Shown: piece after piece, positions 9,148 through 17,734 of the stretch
How the letters are laid out: every line of letters begins with the position of its first letter
Position numbering within the stretch: position 1 is the first letter of the stretch
From: an uncultured Clostridia bacterium
GTDB taxonomy: Bacteria > Bacillota > Clostridia > Oscillospirales > Acutalibacteraceae
Direction: 5' to 3'
Length of the DNA stretch: 64,000 nucleotides
NCBI GenBank assembly: GCA_937884995.1
Contig: CAKZZL010000014.1
Location: forward strand, 46,574-110,573
The notes under the pieces: model-generated
Told to the model about the DNA's origin: nothing
The model's database searches: none
What the model saw: the letters and a program-made list of their open reading frames with translations, nothing else
Program-made: the position numbers and the translations under genes

Positions 9148-10275
9148 TTATCTCCTGACACGCCTTGCTGTTTTATCAATCGATTTCAAAAGCGCATCTA
9201 TATCTTCTATCGTGTTGTCTTTAGAAAAACTTATCCTAATCGCGCTGTCAATTCTTTCTGAACTTAGATTCATTGCCTTAAGCACTTCACTTCTGTGGCC
9301 TTTAGAACAAGCTGAACCTGCAGATACAAATATCTCATCTGCAGAAAGCGCATTAAGCATAACCTGAGAAGGAACTCCTCTAACAGAAATATTAACTATA
9401 TACGGAATTGCATCATCCAGTGAATTAATTGAAACATATTCAAGATTCTTTAAGCCTTCAAGCAAATGTAACCTAAGCATTGAGACATGTTCAAAATTAT
9501 CATCCAAATTCCCCACATCTTTGACTGCAGCGCCGAATGCTGCAATGGCCGGCATCGCTTCAGTTCCTGAAACAAGGCCTTTTTCCTGACCGCCACCGCA
9601 TATAACCGGAGAAAGATGTATTTTGTTATCAAGATAAAGTGCTCCTGCGCCCTTAATGCCATGAATTTTATGAGCACTAATACTCATCATATCAATACCA
9701 AGTTTTTTCGGCTTTATATCAATCTTGCAAAATGCCTGAACAGCATCGCAATGAAAGTATGCATTTGATTTTTTGTCTTTTATAAGTTTTTTAATCTTAT
9801 CTATAGGCTGAATGCTGCCGATTTCATTATTAACAGCCATGCATGAAACAAGTATTGTTTTGTCATCAACCGCATTATATAACTTATCAAGATCTATTTT
9901 GCCCTGACTATCAGGCTTAATAATCAGCAAATCATATCCGAAATCCTTGAGAAGTTCAAAGTTTTTCATAACACTCGGATGTTCCAATGCAGAACATATT
10001 ACTTTGTTTCCGTCTCTTTTTCTTGCCCTTGCAGAAGCAAGAATTGCAGTCATATTTGCTGTTGTTCCACCCGGAGTAAAATAGATTTCATCAGCAGAAG
10101 TTGAGAGCATATCCGATATTGATTTTCTTGCTGCATCCAACTCTTTTTTTGCCTCAAAGCCCAGTCTGTGAAGAGATGACGGATTGCCGTAAATATATGC
10201 CATCATTTCCTTTGCTTTTTTAATGGAAGCTTCAGATGGTTTTGTTGTAGAAGAATTGTCCAAATATACACTCAA
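9148..10275 (-). CDS. Cysteine desulfurase (NifS/IscS family)
   Basis: This PLP enzyme removes sulfur from cysteine and passes it on as a persulfide. The 375 residues show the family's N terminus VYLDNSSTTKPS, the PLP lysine in SAHKIHGIKGAGALYL, and the sulfur-accepting cysteine in SAGSACSKGHRSE. It opens the run nifS-thiI-pncC-sortases. In Bacillus the ThiI-linked paralogue is NifZ, so supplying sulfur for tRNA thiolation is the probable job here. The start is TTG at 10273-10275 with GGGTGAT upstream; an ATG four bases earlier is out of frame. A good sigma-A promoter lies just upstream. Confidence 0.92.
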   Translation of the reverse strand: MSVYLDNSSTTKPSEASIKKAKEMMAYIYGNPSSLHRLGFEAKKELDAARKSISDMLSTSADEIYFTPGGTTANMTAILASARARKRDGNKVICSALEHPSVMKNFELLKDFGYDLLIIKPDSQGKIDLDKLYNAVDDKTILVSCMAVNNEIGSIQPIDKIKKLIKDKKSNAYFHCDAVQAFCKIDIKPKKLGIDMMSISAHKIHGIKGAGALYLDNKIHLSPVICGGGQEKGLVSGTEAMPAIAAFGAAVKDVGNLDDNFEHVSMLRLHLLEGLKNLEYVSINSLDDAIPYIVNISVRGVPSQVMLNALSADEIFVSAGSACSKGHRSEVLKAMNLSSERIDSAIRISFSKDNTIEDIDALLKSIDKTARRVRR

Positions 10276-10310
10276 GCATAATCACCCAATATAAAAATCT
10301 AATTATATTA

Positions 10311-10339
10311 ATTATACAACAATGACATATATTTATCAA
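10311..10339 (-). promoter_or_regulatory. Sigma-A promoter for the nifS-thiI run
   Basis: Read leftward, TTGATA (10334-10339) and a consensus TATAAT (10311-10316) are separated by exactly 17 bases. It lies 36 bases before the cysteine desulfurase start, in the gap that follows the terminator of the upstream operon. Confidence 0.8.
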
Positions 10340-10383
10340 TTGAAAAAGTCTAAAAAATTAACTCTTTTTTGTGAAATTTTTGT

Positions 10384-10424
10384 TAAGAAAAAGATGGCGG
10401 GAAACCAAAAAAATGATCCCCCGC
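10384..10424 (-). terminator. Rho-independent terminator of the surface-protein/sortase operon
   Basis: Read leftward, an 11-bp stem (10414-10424 with 10397-10407, two G-U pairs) with a U6 loop is followed by a T-rich tract. It lies 15 bases after the stop of the 279-residue membrane protein gene and separates that operon from nifS. Confidence 0.85.
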
Positions 10425-10438
10425 AGAAAAAACAAATA

Positions 10439-11278
10439 TTAACTTTCTTTCTTCGCTTTTGCAAAATATATTATAAGCAAAAAAAGCGATATAACTAAAG
10501 GAATAGCAGAATAAATCAATACTGATTCCAAAAAACTGTTTGTATATGTAACCACCAGACTGTAAACAGCTTTACCCATTATATTGATTTTCCCGATAAA
10601 ATTTGAAAACCTCAGATACATCGGGAAAGCCAAAATCATTAAGAATGAAGCGATAAAGGAAGAAATCAAATACATAAGGGATATCTTTTTCGTCTTATAT
10701 GAAACTAAAATTAGTATAAAAGATACTACGACAAGTGCAATAAGACCTGCAAATGCATATGGGACATATGATTTAATACGTGTCAGCATAGCGCTGATTG
10801 TGGATGCTGCAGGCAAAGATAAATATCCCTTATATATATCGGAAAGTTCTTCCGAAATCTTATCAACATCTTCGTCAATAGAAGTCTGGCTACCATATCC
10901 TCTGCTTACTGCATATTGCTTTAATGTTGTCTTAATAGCCTGTGACAAATTATCGGTATTGATTTCAGATTCCGGATTTGAATAAAGATTTACAAGATGT
11001 TTTTCAACATCATGATATATAAAGTCTTCAGTCAATGAATTTTCAAAGAAATCATCAAAATAATCTTCACCTATATTACAAGCATATCCATATGATACGA
11101 ACTCAGTATAGAGGTCGTCATGAATATCCGTGCAATAATTGCTTTTTTCCAATGTTTTTAATGCAAATGACGGTGCAAGCAGTGTATTCTCAGCAACACA
11201 CAGCAATGTTAAAAGAGTAAAGCTGATACTGAGAATAAAAGCAAGAACTGTAATAACAATCGTACGAAACACTTTCAT
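10439..11278 (-). CDS. Membrane protein of unknown function in sortase operon
   Basis: I do not recognise a family for this 279-residue protein. It has one N-terminal membrane segment (about 7-29), a mostly polar region of about 135 residues (35-170) that is probably outside the cell, and three hydrophobic segments toward the C terminus (about 173-193, 202-222, 248-272), ending in the basic tail KAKKES. It follows the class D-like sortase by 15 bases with a strong AAGGGGGT ribosome site and ends at a terminator. It is therefore the last gene of a surface protein, sortase, membrane protein unit. A helper role in sorting or export is a guess from position only. Confidence 0.7.
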   Translation of the reverse strand: MKVFRTIVITVLAFILSISFTLLTLLCVAENTLLAPSFALKTLEKSNYCTDIHDDLYTEFVSYGYACNIGEDYFDDFFENSLTEDFIYHDVEKHLVNLYSNPESEINTDNLSQAIKTTLKQYAVSRGYGSQTSIDEDVDKISEELSDIYKGYLSLPAASTISAMLTRIKSYVPYAFAGLIALVVVSFILILVSYKTKKISLMYLISSFIASFLMILAFPMYLRFSNFIGKINIMGKAVYSLVVTYTNSFLESVLIYSAIPLVISLFLLIIYFAKAKKES

Positions 11279-11293
11279 ATCTTTACCCCCTTT

Positions 11294-12031
11294 TTAGCTA
11301 TACTCATCGACCTGAGGGCCGGAAATAAGTTCACAGAAAGCAAAGAATCTGTAATTCGTTGTTCTGATTGTATCGCTGACATAACAGGAATAGAGAGCTA
11401 GGGTTTCCGTTTCATGCTCACCATATACTTCATCCCAATAATCAGTGGTATTGTCCACGTCAATTATTTCTGTCTTGTACACCTTATATATATAAGTGCC
11501 GTAGTATGTCTCAATTACAACCTCGTCATCTACATTAACATATTCTAGTTCATGGAAAAAACTGTATTTATGAGCTCCGATTAAAGTTCCGCCGCCAAAG
11601 CCGGGAAGCCTGCTTCTCTCAGAAATGCATGCTCCTTTAAGAAGAAGTTTTCTGGAATCCCCGTATATTAAAGGAAGATCTTTAATACCGACACTTTCAA
11701 TTGTGATTTCGCCCCATTTGTCTCCAACATAAGGAAAATGAATTTCACTCGCTTTGATAGTACCATCATAAACACCCAGTTTACCGCTAAATAAGTCTTT
11801 TCCCTGTGAAGATTCAGCGGATTCATCAGCACTGCTTTCCGAAAAGGCAATTGCATAAATACTTTTCACAGGTTCCAAAACCGGACTAAGAACAAAATAG
11901 AAGGTTAAATAACCTGCTATAAAAAAAACTAAGGGCAGGATTAGAAATCCCACCCGGTAGTTTTTTCTTAACCGATTATAAGAATTAGTTCTCTTCAACT
12001 TTGCGGAACTTCTTAACGCATACACATGCAA
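11294..12031 (-). CDS. Sortase, class D-like
   Basis: This is a membrane transpeptidase of up to 245 residues. It has an N-terminal basic stretch, one membrane segment (about 28-48), a linker, then the sortase barrel. Likely catalytic residues are H154 in GTLIGAHK, C216 in ALYSC and R228 in TTNYRFF. Spacing and motifs resemble class D better than class B. The gene starts within the end of its upstream neighbour; the first candidate start is a TTG at 12029-12031 with no clear ribosome site, so translation may be coupled or start a little later. Its partner substrate is almost certainly the wall-anchored protein encoded just upstream. Confidence 0.82.
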   Translation of the reverse strand: MHVYALRSSAKLKRTNSYNRLRKNYRVGFLILPLVFFIAGYLTFYFVLSPVLEPVKSIYAIAFSESSADESAESSQGKDLFSGKLGVYDGTIKASEIHFPYVGDKWGEITIESVGIKDLPLIYGDSRKLLLKGACISERSRLPGFGGGTLIGAHKYSFFHELEYVNVDDEVVIETYYGTYIYKVYKTEIIDVDNTTDYWDEVYGEHETETLALYSCYVSDTIRTTNYRFFAFCELISGPQVDEYS

Positions 12032-12566
12032 CAGCGATTACAACTACAGCTGCAGCAGCGCTAACTGCGATAGCTGTTGTATTAACGCCTGTCTTAGCGA
12101 TAAGATTAGGATGGAACTCAGCAATTGCATTACCATCAGCATCTTTGATGATAACAAGGCCATGGTCAGCATCTGTGATATAGCCTTCTGTAGCTACTGT
12201 GCAATTAAGAACTGCAGCAGCCTTACGACCATATTCAAGCATTGCTTCTGTGTCTGTTCTACTGTCCTGGAGATCCTTAATAGTTGTGAGATTGTGAGCC
12301 TTAGCATAAGCAAGACCTTCATCAAGGATAGCAACAATCTGATTGTACTGATCTTCAGTTACATCGATTGAGTCACTGTTGAAAGCATTCTTAGCCTGTG
12401 CAAGGATATCACTTGTAACAGTGATTATAGTTCCATCAACAACATAACCTGTCTGAACAAAGTCCAAAAGTTTCTGCTCATAGGAATTGATTCCGGCAGC
12501 AAAAACAGGAACTGCACATGCGAAGAGAAGGATAACAACAAGTGTCATACTAATAATCTTTTTCAT
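11985..12566 (-). CDS. Small secreted protein with C-terminal sorting signal
   Basis: This 193-residue protein has a signal peptide (about residues 1-24, ending VFAA), a helical acidic middle and a C-terminal sorting signal. The signal comprises a motif around NLIAKTG (about 154-160), a 25-residue hydrophobic segment and a basic tail KKFRKVEEN. The motif keeps the KTG end of LPXTG but lacks the LP. Because a sortase gene overlaps its 3' end, it is probably that sortase's substrate. A sigma-A promoter and AAGGAGAG ribosome site precede it. I recognise no named domain in the middle region. Confidence 0.8.
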   Translation of the reverse strand: MKKIISMTLVVILLFACAVPVFAAGINSYEQKLLDFVQTGYVVDGTIITVTSDILAQAKNAFNSDSIDVTEDQYNQIVAILDEGLAYAKAHNLTTIKDLQDSRTDTEAMLEYGRKAAAVLNCTVATEGYITDADHGLVIIKDADGNAIAEFHPNLIAKTGVNTTAIAVSAAAAVVVIAVACVCVKKFRKVEEN

Positions 12567-12594
12567 TTGAAAATCTCTCCTTGTTTATTTTTTA

Positions 12595-12606
12595 GATACT
12601 AGTATC
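12595..12606. promoter_or_regulatory. 12-base perfect palindrome in the leader of the surface-protein operon
   Basis: GATACTAGTATC is fully self-complementary and lies about 14-25 bases after the predicted transcription start, before the ribosome site. It could be a repressor operator or a short leader hairpin. Confidence 0.4.
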
Positions 12607-12625
12607 CGCAAAATACGGTATTCAT

Positions 12626-12654
12626 ATAATATCATAGAAAACCTGTTTTGTAAA
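12626..12654 (-). promoter_or_regulatory. Sigma-A promoter of the surface-protein/sortase operon
   Basis: Read leftward, TTTACA (12649-12654) and TATTAT (12626-12631) are separated by 17 bases, 60 bases upstream of the start codon. Confidence 0.75.
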
Positions 12655-12699
12655 GTAAAAAAATCAAATATTTTATATATTTTGATATTTTTTATAAAA

Positions 12700-12720
12700 A
12701 ATACACAATATATATGTATT
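12700..12720 (-). terminator. Possible weak terminator after clpE-like gene
   Basis: A 6-bp AT-only stem (AATACA/TGTATT) is followed leftward by six T residues, touching the stop codon of the Clp ATPase gene. AT-only stems are weak, so this is tentative. Confidence 0.35.
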
Positions 12721-15038
12721 TATGACTGTTTTATATCAAAATCTTGGCCATTAAAGCTTACTTTTATAAGGTCTATGCTTTCCCCTATATTATCAATCAT
12801 GAGAGTTGAAATTTTATCTTCGATATTTCTCCTTATGACATTACGAAGATCTCTGGCACCTCTTGAATTGCCATCCATCTTATCAACTATAGCTGGAGGA
12901 ACATTATCATCATATTCAAAATCTATACCTTTATCCTTTAATACACTGACAATCTCTGAAAGCATAAGCTTTGCAATTTCAATATAATTATCACGGCTTA
13001 ATGGATTAAAAACAACGATTTCATCAACACGTCCGATAAATTCAGGCCTCAGGAAATCCTTTAATGCCTTAAGCACTTTATCATTGGATATTTCCCCTTC
13101 TGTTTTACCGAATCCCAAAGATGTTTCACTCTTATGGTTTCCGGCATTTGAAGTCATGATAATAACTGTATTTGCAAAATTCACTGTTCTGCCGTGAGCA
13201 TCATTAGTTTTGCCTTCATCCAGTATTTGCAAAAGAATATTCATAACATCAGGATGTGCTTTTTCTATCTCATCAAAAAGTATGATTGAATATGGCTTTC
13301 TCCTTACTTTTTCAGTAAGCTGACCTGCTTCATCATATCCAACATATCCCGGAGGCGATCCTATAAGCCTTGAAACGCTGTGCTTTTCCATAAACTCAGA
13401 CATGTCCAGTCTTATAAGGGTTTCAGGAGTATCAAAGAGTTCCTCAGAGAGTTTCTTAACGAGTTCGGTTTTTCCTACACCGGTAGGACCTACGAAAATA
13501 AAGGATGCAGGACGCTTTTGCAACGTTAGCTGTATGCGGCTGCGTTTAATCGCATTGGCCACAAGCTCAACAGCTTCATCCTGGCCTATGATTTTTTCCT
13601 TTAATCGGTCTTCAAGTCCCTGAAGTCTCTTTATATCACCTTCAACAACTTTTGTAACAGGAATTCCTGTCCAAAGGTTGATTACTTTTGCAAGATCTTC
13701 CTCTATAACGTTATTATCTTTTGCTTTTTCCTGGAGATTTTCTATTTCCCTGTCTTTTGACTCAATTTTACTCTTTGTGAGAGTCATCTGAGCATAAATA
13801 GGATCAACATCTGCTTCCTCGGAGACTGTTGAAAGCTCATTTTCGAGCTCGTCCATTTTTGCTTTCAATTCCTTTTGTTCATTTTCTGCAATTTCGAGCT
13901 CACTTATAGCCTTATTTCTGAGATTTGCACAAGTACATGCTTCATCCAAAAGATCTATGGCTTTATCCGGAAGAAAACGATCTGTAATATATCTTTCGGA
14001 AAGAGTAACAGTCTTATATACAAGGTTGTCGCTGATTATTACTCTGTGATAATTTTCATAATAGCTCTTGATTCCAAGTAACATCTTATATGAATCTTCA
14101 ATAGAAGGTTCTTCAACTTTAACGGTCTGGAAACGTCTTTCAAGAGCAGCATCTTTTTCTATATGCTTTCTGTATTCATTAAATGTTGTAGCACCGATAA
14201 CCTGGATTTCGCCACGTGAAAGAGCAGGTTTTAAGATATTGGCAGCATTCATTGAGCCTTCTGCGTCACCTGTGCCGATAAGATTATGAACCTCATCAAT
14301 GAAGAGAATTATATTACCTTCATTTTTAACCTCTTCTACAAGGCCTTTTATTCTGCTTTCAAATTGCCCTCTAAACTGTGTGCCTGCTACAAGAGCAGTA
14401 AGGTCAAGAAGATGTATTTCCTTCTTTGCAAGTTTTGCAGGTACAAGTCCGTCTGCTATTCTTTCGGCAAGCCCTTCTGCAATTGCAGTCTTACCAACAC
14501 CCGGCTCACCTATAAGGCAGGGGTTATTCTTGGTCCTTCTGCAAAGAATTTGTATTGTTCTCGATATTTCCTGTTCTCTGCCGATGATTTTGTCTAGCTT
14601 GCCGTCTCTTGCTCTTTGAGTAAGGTCGGTACAATACATATTCAGGAATTTTCTCTTGTCGTTTTTGTTGCCCTGCTTTTTTATATTATTTTTTTTATTG
14701 GAACTGTTTGATTTTTTGTCATTTTTATTTTTATCTTCTTGTTGTCCCCCAAACATTCCGTTCACAAACGGGAATGTTCCGGCGCCACCGGGCATAAAAC
14801 CTTCAGAACCATCTGAACCCATATTTTCCATGATCTGAGACATTTGTTCGCTCATTTCATCCAGTTCTTCATCGCTGATGCCCATATTTTCCATCATTTG
14901 CTTTATCGGGCCTATATTCATTTCCATTGCGCATTTAACACAATAGCCTTCGTTTTTTGCATTATCGCCATCCATTCTTGTGATAAAGACAACAGCAGGT
15001 CTTTCATGGCATTTACTGCAAAGCATGTTGTTATTCAT
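12720..15038 (-). CDS. clpE: ClpE-type ATP-dependent Clp protease ATPase subunit
   Basis: This HSP100 unfoldase probably feeds ClpP. The 772 residues have an N-terminal zinc finger with two CxxC pairs (CSKC near residue 7, CVKC near 33) and a glycine/asparagine/lysine-rich linker to about 130. AAA module 1 has GEPGVGKT near 177, a coiled middle domain spans about 385-450, and AAA module 2 has GPTGVGKT near 517. LGF in TSLGFGKTE fits the ClpP-docking loop. A zinc finger in place of the usual Clp-N repeats is the ClpE hallmark. It is coupled to pgsA (TAATG overlap). No ctsR or mcsAB is in view. Confidence 0.88.
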   Translation of the reverse strand: MNNNMLCSKCHERPAVVFITRMDGDNAKNEGYCVKCAMEMNIGPIKQMMENMGISDEELDEMSEQMSQIMENMGSDGSEGFMPGGAGTFPFVNGMFGGQQEDKNKNDKKSNSSNKKNNIKKQGNKNDKRKFLNMYCTDLTQRARDGKLDKIIGREQEISRTIQILCRRTKNNPCLIGEPGVGKTAIAEGLAERIADGLVPAKLAKKEIHLLDLTALVAGTQFRGQFESRIKGLVEEVKNEGNIILFIDEVHNLIGTGDAEGSMNAANILKPALSRGEIQVIGATTFNEYRKHIEKDAALERRFQTVKVEEPSIEDSYKMLLGIKSYYENYHRVIISDNLVYKTVTLSERYITDRFLPDKAIDLLDEACTCANLRNKAISELEIAENEQKELKAKMDELENELSTVSEEADVDPIYAQMTLTKSKIESKDREIENLQEKAKDNNVIEEDLAKVINLWTGIPVTKVVEGDIKRLQGLEDRLKEKIIGQDEAVELVANAIKRSRIQLTLQKRPASFIFVGPTGVGKTELVKKLSEELFDTPETLIRLDMSEFMEKHSVSRLIGSPPGYVGYDEAGQLTEKVRRKPYSIILFDEIEKAHPDVMNILLQILDEGKTNDAHGRTVNFANTVIIMTSNAGNHKSETSLGFGKTEGEISNDKVLKALKDFLRPEFIGRVDEIVVFNPLSRDNYIEIAKLMLSEIVSVLKDKGIDFEYDDNVPPAIVDKMDGNSRGARDLRNVIRRNIEDKISTLMIDNIGESIDLIKVSFNGQDFDIKQS

Positions 15039-15736
15039 TATTTATCCTCGTTTTTATCTTTCTTGTTTTTGCCTAGTATCTGTCTTGCTGAATCAGGAAC
15101 ATAACTGAAGAATGCAACAAACGTTAAAATAACTGAAACCACTACAAGTACAAACATTACCGGTTCAGGAATTGTTAAATTCGGATTCATGCTGCTTATA
15201 GCGCCTACTTCAGGACCAAATCCAATGATAGTTATCATAACAAGATAAAAAACAAATGTTGATACTTTGCCGTATATAGCTGCAGCTGCCGGTCTTGCGC
15301 CTATAGCGATTATCACAGCACCGAAAATAAGCATAACCAAATCTTTAATTATGAAGAGAAGGAACACCCAGGCAAATGCCTGCATTGAAAGGCTCTCTGC
15401 GGATTTGAACTTTATAAAGAGAACAATTGCAAGTGCAAATATTGTAAGCTTGTCTGCAATCGGGTCAAGCATTTTACCAAGAGCTGATACCTGGTTGAAT
15501 TTTCTTGCGATTTTGCCATCAAGAAAATCGGAAATACCAGATATAGCAAGCACCAGAACAGACCACCAAATATATCCTTTCAAATATAAAACAGCAAAAA
15601 CGGGTATTAAAAGGATACGAATAACAGACATAAGATTCGGAACTGTTAAAGCTCCTTCAAATATACCTTTAACGTTTTCTTTTGCTGTAAGATTTTCTTC
15701 TTCATTTTGAATATTTGTATTTTTTTCTACACTCAT
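15038..15736 (-). CDS. pgsA: CDP-diacylglycerol-glycerol-3-phosphate 3-phosphatidyltransferase
   Basis: PgsA makes phosphatidylglycerol-phosphate, the first committed step of anionic phospholipid synthesis, at the inner membrane. The 232 residues carry the CDP-alcohol phosphotransferase signature DG-x2-AR-x8-G-x3-D-x3-D, visible as DFLDGKIARKFNQVSALGKMLDPIADK, with several membrane segments. The N terminus has an unusual polar extension of about 30 residues, and the C terminus ends in a lysine-rich tail. It lies 13 bases after cvpA and overlaps the Clp ATPase start. Confidence 0.92.
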   Translation of the reverse strand: MSVEKNTNIQNEEENLTAKENVKGIFEGALTVPNLMSVIRILLIPVFAVLYLKGYIWWSVLVLAISGISDFLDGKIARKFNQVSALGKMLDPIADKLTIFALAIVLFIKFKSAESLSMQAFAWVFLLFIIKDLVMLIFGAVIIAIGARPAAAAIYGKVSTFVFYLVMITIIGFGPEVGAISSMNPNLTIPEPVMFVLVVVSVILTFVAFFSYVPDSARQILGKNKKDKNEDK

Positions 15737-15749
15737 AAGTTATTTCTCC

Positions 15750-16481
15750 TTAATAAATGTTCAAAAACATGTCTTTAAGATTGCTGATAAACGGATTTAT
15801 ATGCTCGTTTACTAAAGTAACTATTCTGCTTTCGTTAATAGCCTGAGTAAATACATCTTCATCACCGCCGCCGGACATCATCATAGTTAAAAGCGTTGTT
15901 GCAATAACAAGCACGGCAAGGCCCTTAACAGCGCCGACAATTCCGCCCAGTACAGCATCTGCTCCCTTTACAACAGATACTTTGGCAGATTCTGCCAGTG
16001 ATTTGGCTATTATCCTCAATATGAGAATAAACAAAGCAGACAGCAGGAAGAAGAAAATAACATTTAATGCGCCGATAGCAATAGGCTTAACAACATTGAC
16101 AACAATCATTTCAGCAATATCGCCTGTGGTTGATGCCGCCTTACTTGCAATTGAAGCAGAGATTTCATCTGTGTCAACTCCTACACATTTTGCAATTGAT
16201 TTTGCATATTCAGGTAATACCAAGAGAGCATATTCTGTTCTTTGAGCATTATCCGGTGTTGGCTTTTCAGCCATTTCATCATTTATCTTATTAATCATAC
16301 TTTTTTCAAGTACACCGGAATAAACACCGTTTGCCATCGGTGTGGCAAGTTTGAAAGCACATACGAGTGCAAGCACGATAGCAACAAGTTCAAAAACTGT
16401 AACAAGTACACCCTTCTTAACACCGAGCACGATAAAAACAACAAAAAGTGCTGCTAATAAAACATCTAACACTATTGACAT
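15750..16481 (-). CDS. CvpA family membrane protein
   Basis: This 243-residue integral membrane protein resembles CvpA (colicin V production) proteins. It has four or so hydrophobic segments, with the family's start IVLDVLLAALFVVFIVLGVKKG and a later GADAVLGGIVGAVKGLAV, the glycine-rich segment typical of CvpA. I placed the start at the ATG at 16479-16481 because GAGGTG lies at the right distance; a GTG 9 bases earlier is also in frame. The family's biochemical role is unclear; it is tied to envelope stress and purine metabolism in other species. It is co-transcribed with pgsA. Confidence 0.82.
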   Translation of the reverse strand: MSIVLDVLLAALFVVFIVLGVKKGVLVTVFELVAIVLALVCAFKLATPMANGVYSGVLEKSMINKINDEMAEKPTPDNAQRTEYALLVLPEYAKSIAKCVGVDTDEISASIASKAASTTGDIAEMIVVNVVKPIAIGALNVIFFFLLSALFILILRIIAKSLAESAKVSVVKGADAVLGGIVGAVKGLAVLVIATTLLTMMMSGGGDEDVFTQAINESRIVTLVNEHINPFISNLKDMFLNIY

Positions 16482-16524
16482 TAAATACACCTCATTTATA
16501 TTTAATCATTTTATATTAATTTAT

Positions 16525-17721
16525 TTAATCCTTTTTTATCGATGAATATTGTTCGATCTTATCTGCGAAATAAATATAAGTATATCGCGATGATACAATT
16601 ACATCGGATGCATCACTGCTCACATCATAATCAGCGCACAGCTCTCCTTTCCTATTGTATATTAATACATTTTTATCAGTTAATACAGTAGCAAATTTGC
16701 CGTCTGTAGAAATTGCTTTAATTATTCCGTTAACATCAAAATCATAAAGTTTATTACCTGCTTTGTCATATACTTCAACAATCTTCTCGGTTGTACTTGA
16801 ATATTTTGAAAGTACAAGCATAGCTGTGTTATTTTCGGAAATATATAGCATAGAAGGAGTATTAATGCTTACATTTATATCTTCCTTCAGTTCATTTCCC
16901 TTTATTACTTGACAGAAATCATTGCCAAGAACCATAAGACTTTCATTTGATAAGAAATCGATTTTGGCAATTGCCGAATCTGTATATTCAAAAGATGCAT
17001 ATGCTTCGCTGGAATTTTTCTTGAAAAGATACAGCTTTGAATAAATCGAACCGTTATCCACACTCATTACAGCGCATGCATATGTCTTACCATTGTCTGA
17101 AACATCACATGCAACAATTTGTTCTTTGGAACATTCCCATTTGAAAACTTCTCTGTTTCTTGAATCATAGACAGTCAGCATGCTTTCTGCGCCACTGGTT
17201 CTGCTTGCGATTGCAACGGAGCCATCTTTCCCTATTGCTCCGGTTAAAATCATATGATCAAGTGTATTTTCATAAAGGACTCTTGTTTTTGATTGAAGTC
17301 TAAATGACTTTCCACCAATATCATACAAAAGTATCCTGCTAGAATTGCAATCGACAATAGGGTGGCTGTATGAATGAGAAATTTCTGAAATGTTTTTTGC
17401 AGTTGAGTCAATAATTCTTACTGCATCATCATATACAAGAACAATATCTGAATTAGTAATGCTCATATCTGATACATCTGAGTTTTGTATTGCATATGGG
17501 TAGCCGTCACCGGATGAAAGCCCGCTTACAGATGCCTGAACGGAATCACCTACCGACGCTATCGTTATATTGCCGACTTTGGCAGCAGCTATAACTATAA
17601 GTACAACCAAAACTACTATGACTGCAATTATTTTAAATATTCTGCTATTAAATTTCAATAACCTGCTTCTGTTACGTTTTTTTGCAGACGCTTTTCTTTC
17701 ATTTTTCTTATTATCAGCCAT
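16525..17721 (-). CDS. Membrane-anchored beta-propeller-like protein (DUF5711-like)
   Basis: This 398-residue protein has a strongly basic N terminus (about 1-28), one membrane segment (about 30-50), and an extracellular part made of repeated short beta-strand units with patterns like DIVLVYDDAVRIID and KIVEVYDKAGNKLYDF. These resemble a WD/PQQ-type propeller. Length and layout match DUF5711 proteins of Clostridia, as far as I can recall. No enzymatic motif is visible. It sits between truA and cvpA on the same strand with short gaps, so it probably belongs to the same long transcript. Confidence 0.65.
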   Translation of the reverse strand: MADNKKNERKASAKKRNRSRLLKFNSRIFKIIAVIVVLVVLIVIAAAKVGNITIASVGDSVQASVSGLSSGDGYPYAIQNSDVSDMSITNSDIVLVYDDAVRIIDSTAKNISEISHSYSHPIVDCNSSRILLYDIGGKSFRLQSKTRVLYENTLDHMILTGAIGKDGSVAIASRTSGAESMLTVYDSRNREVFKWECSKEQIVACDVSDNGKTYACAVMSVDNGSIYSKLYLFKKNSSEAYASFEYTDSAIAKIDFLSNESLMVLGNDFCQVIKGNELKEDINVSINTPSMLYISENNTAMLVLSKYSSTTEKIVEVYDKAGNKLYDFDVNGIIKAISTDGKFATVLTDKNVLIYNRKGELCADYDVSSDASDVIVSSRYTYIYFADKIEQYSSIKKD

Positions 17722-17734
17722 TATACCACCAATA

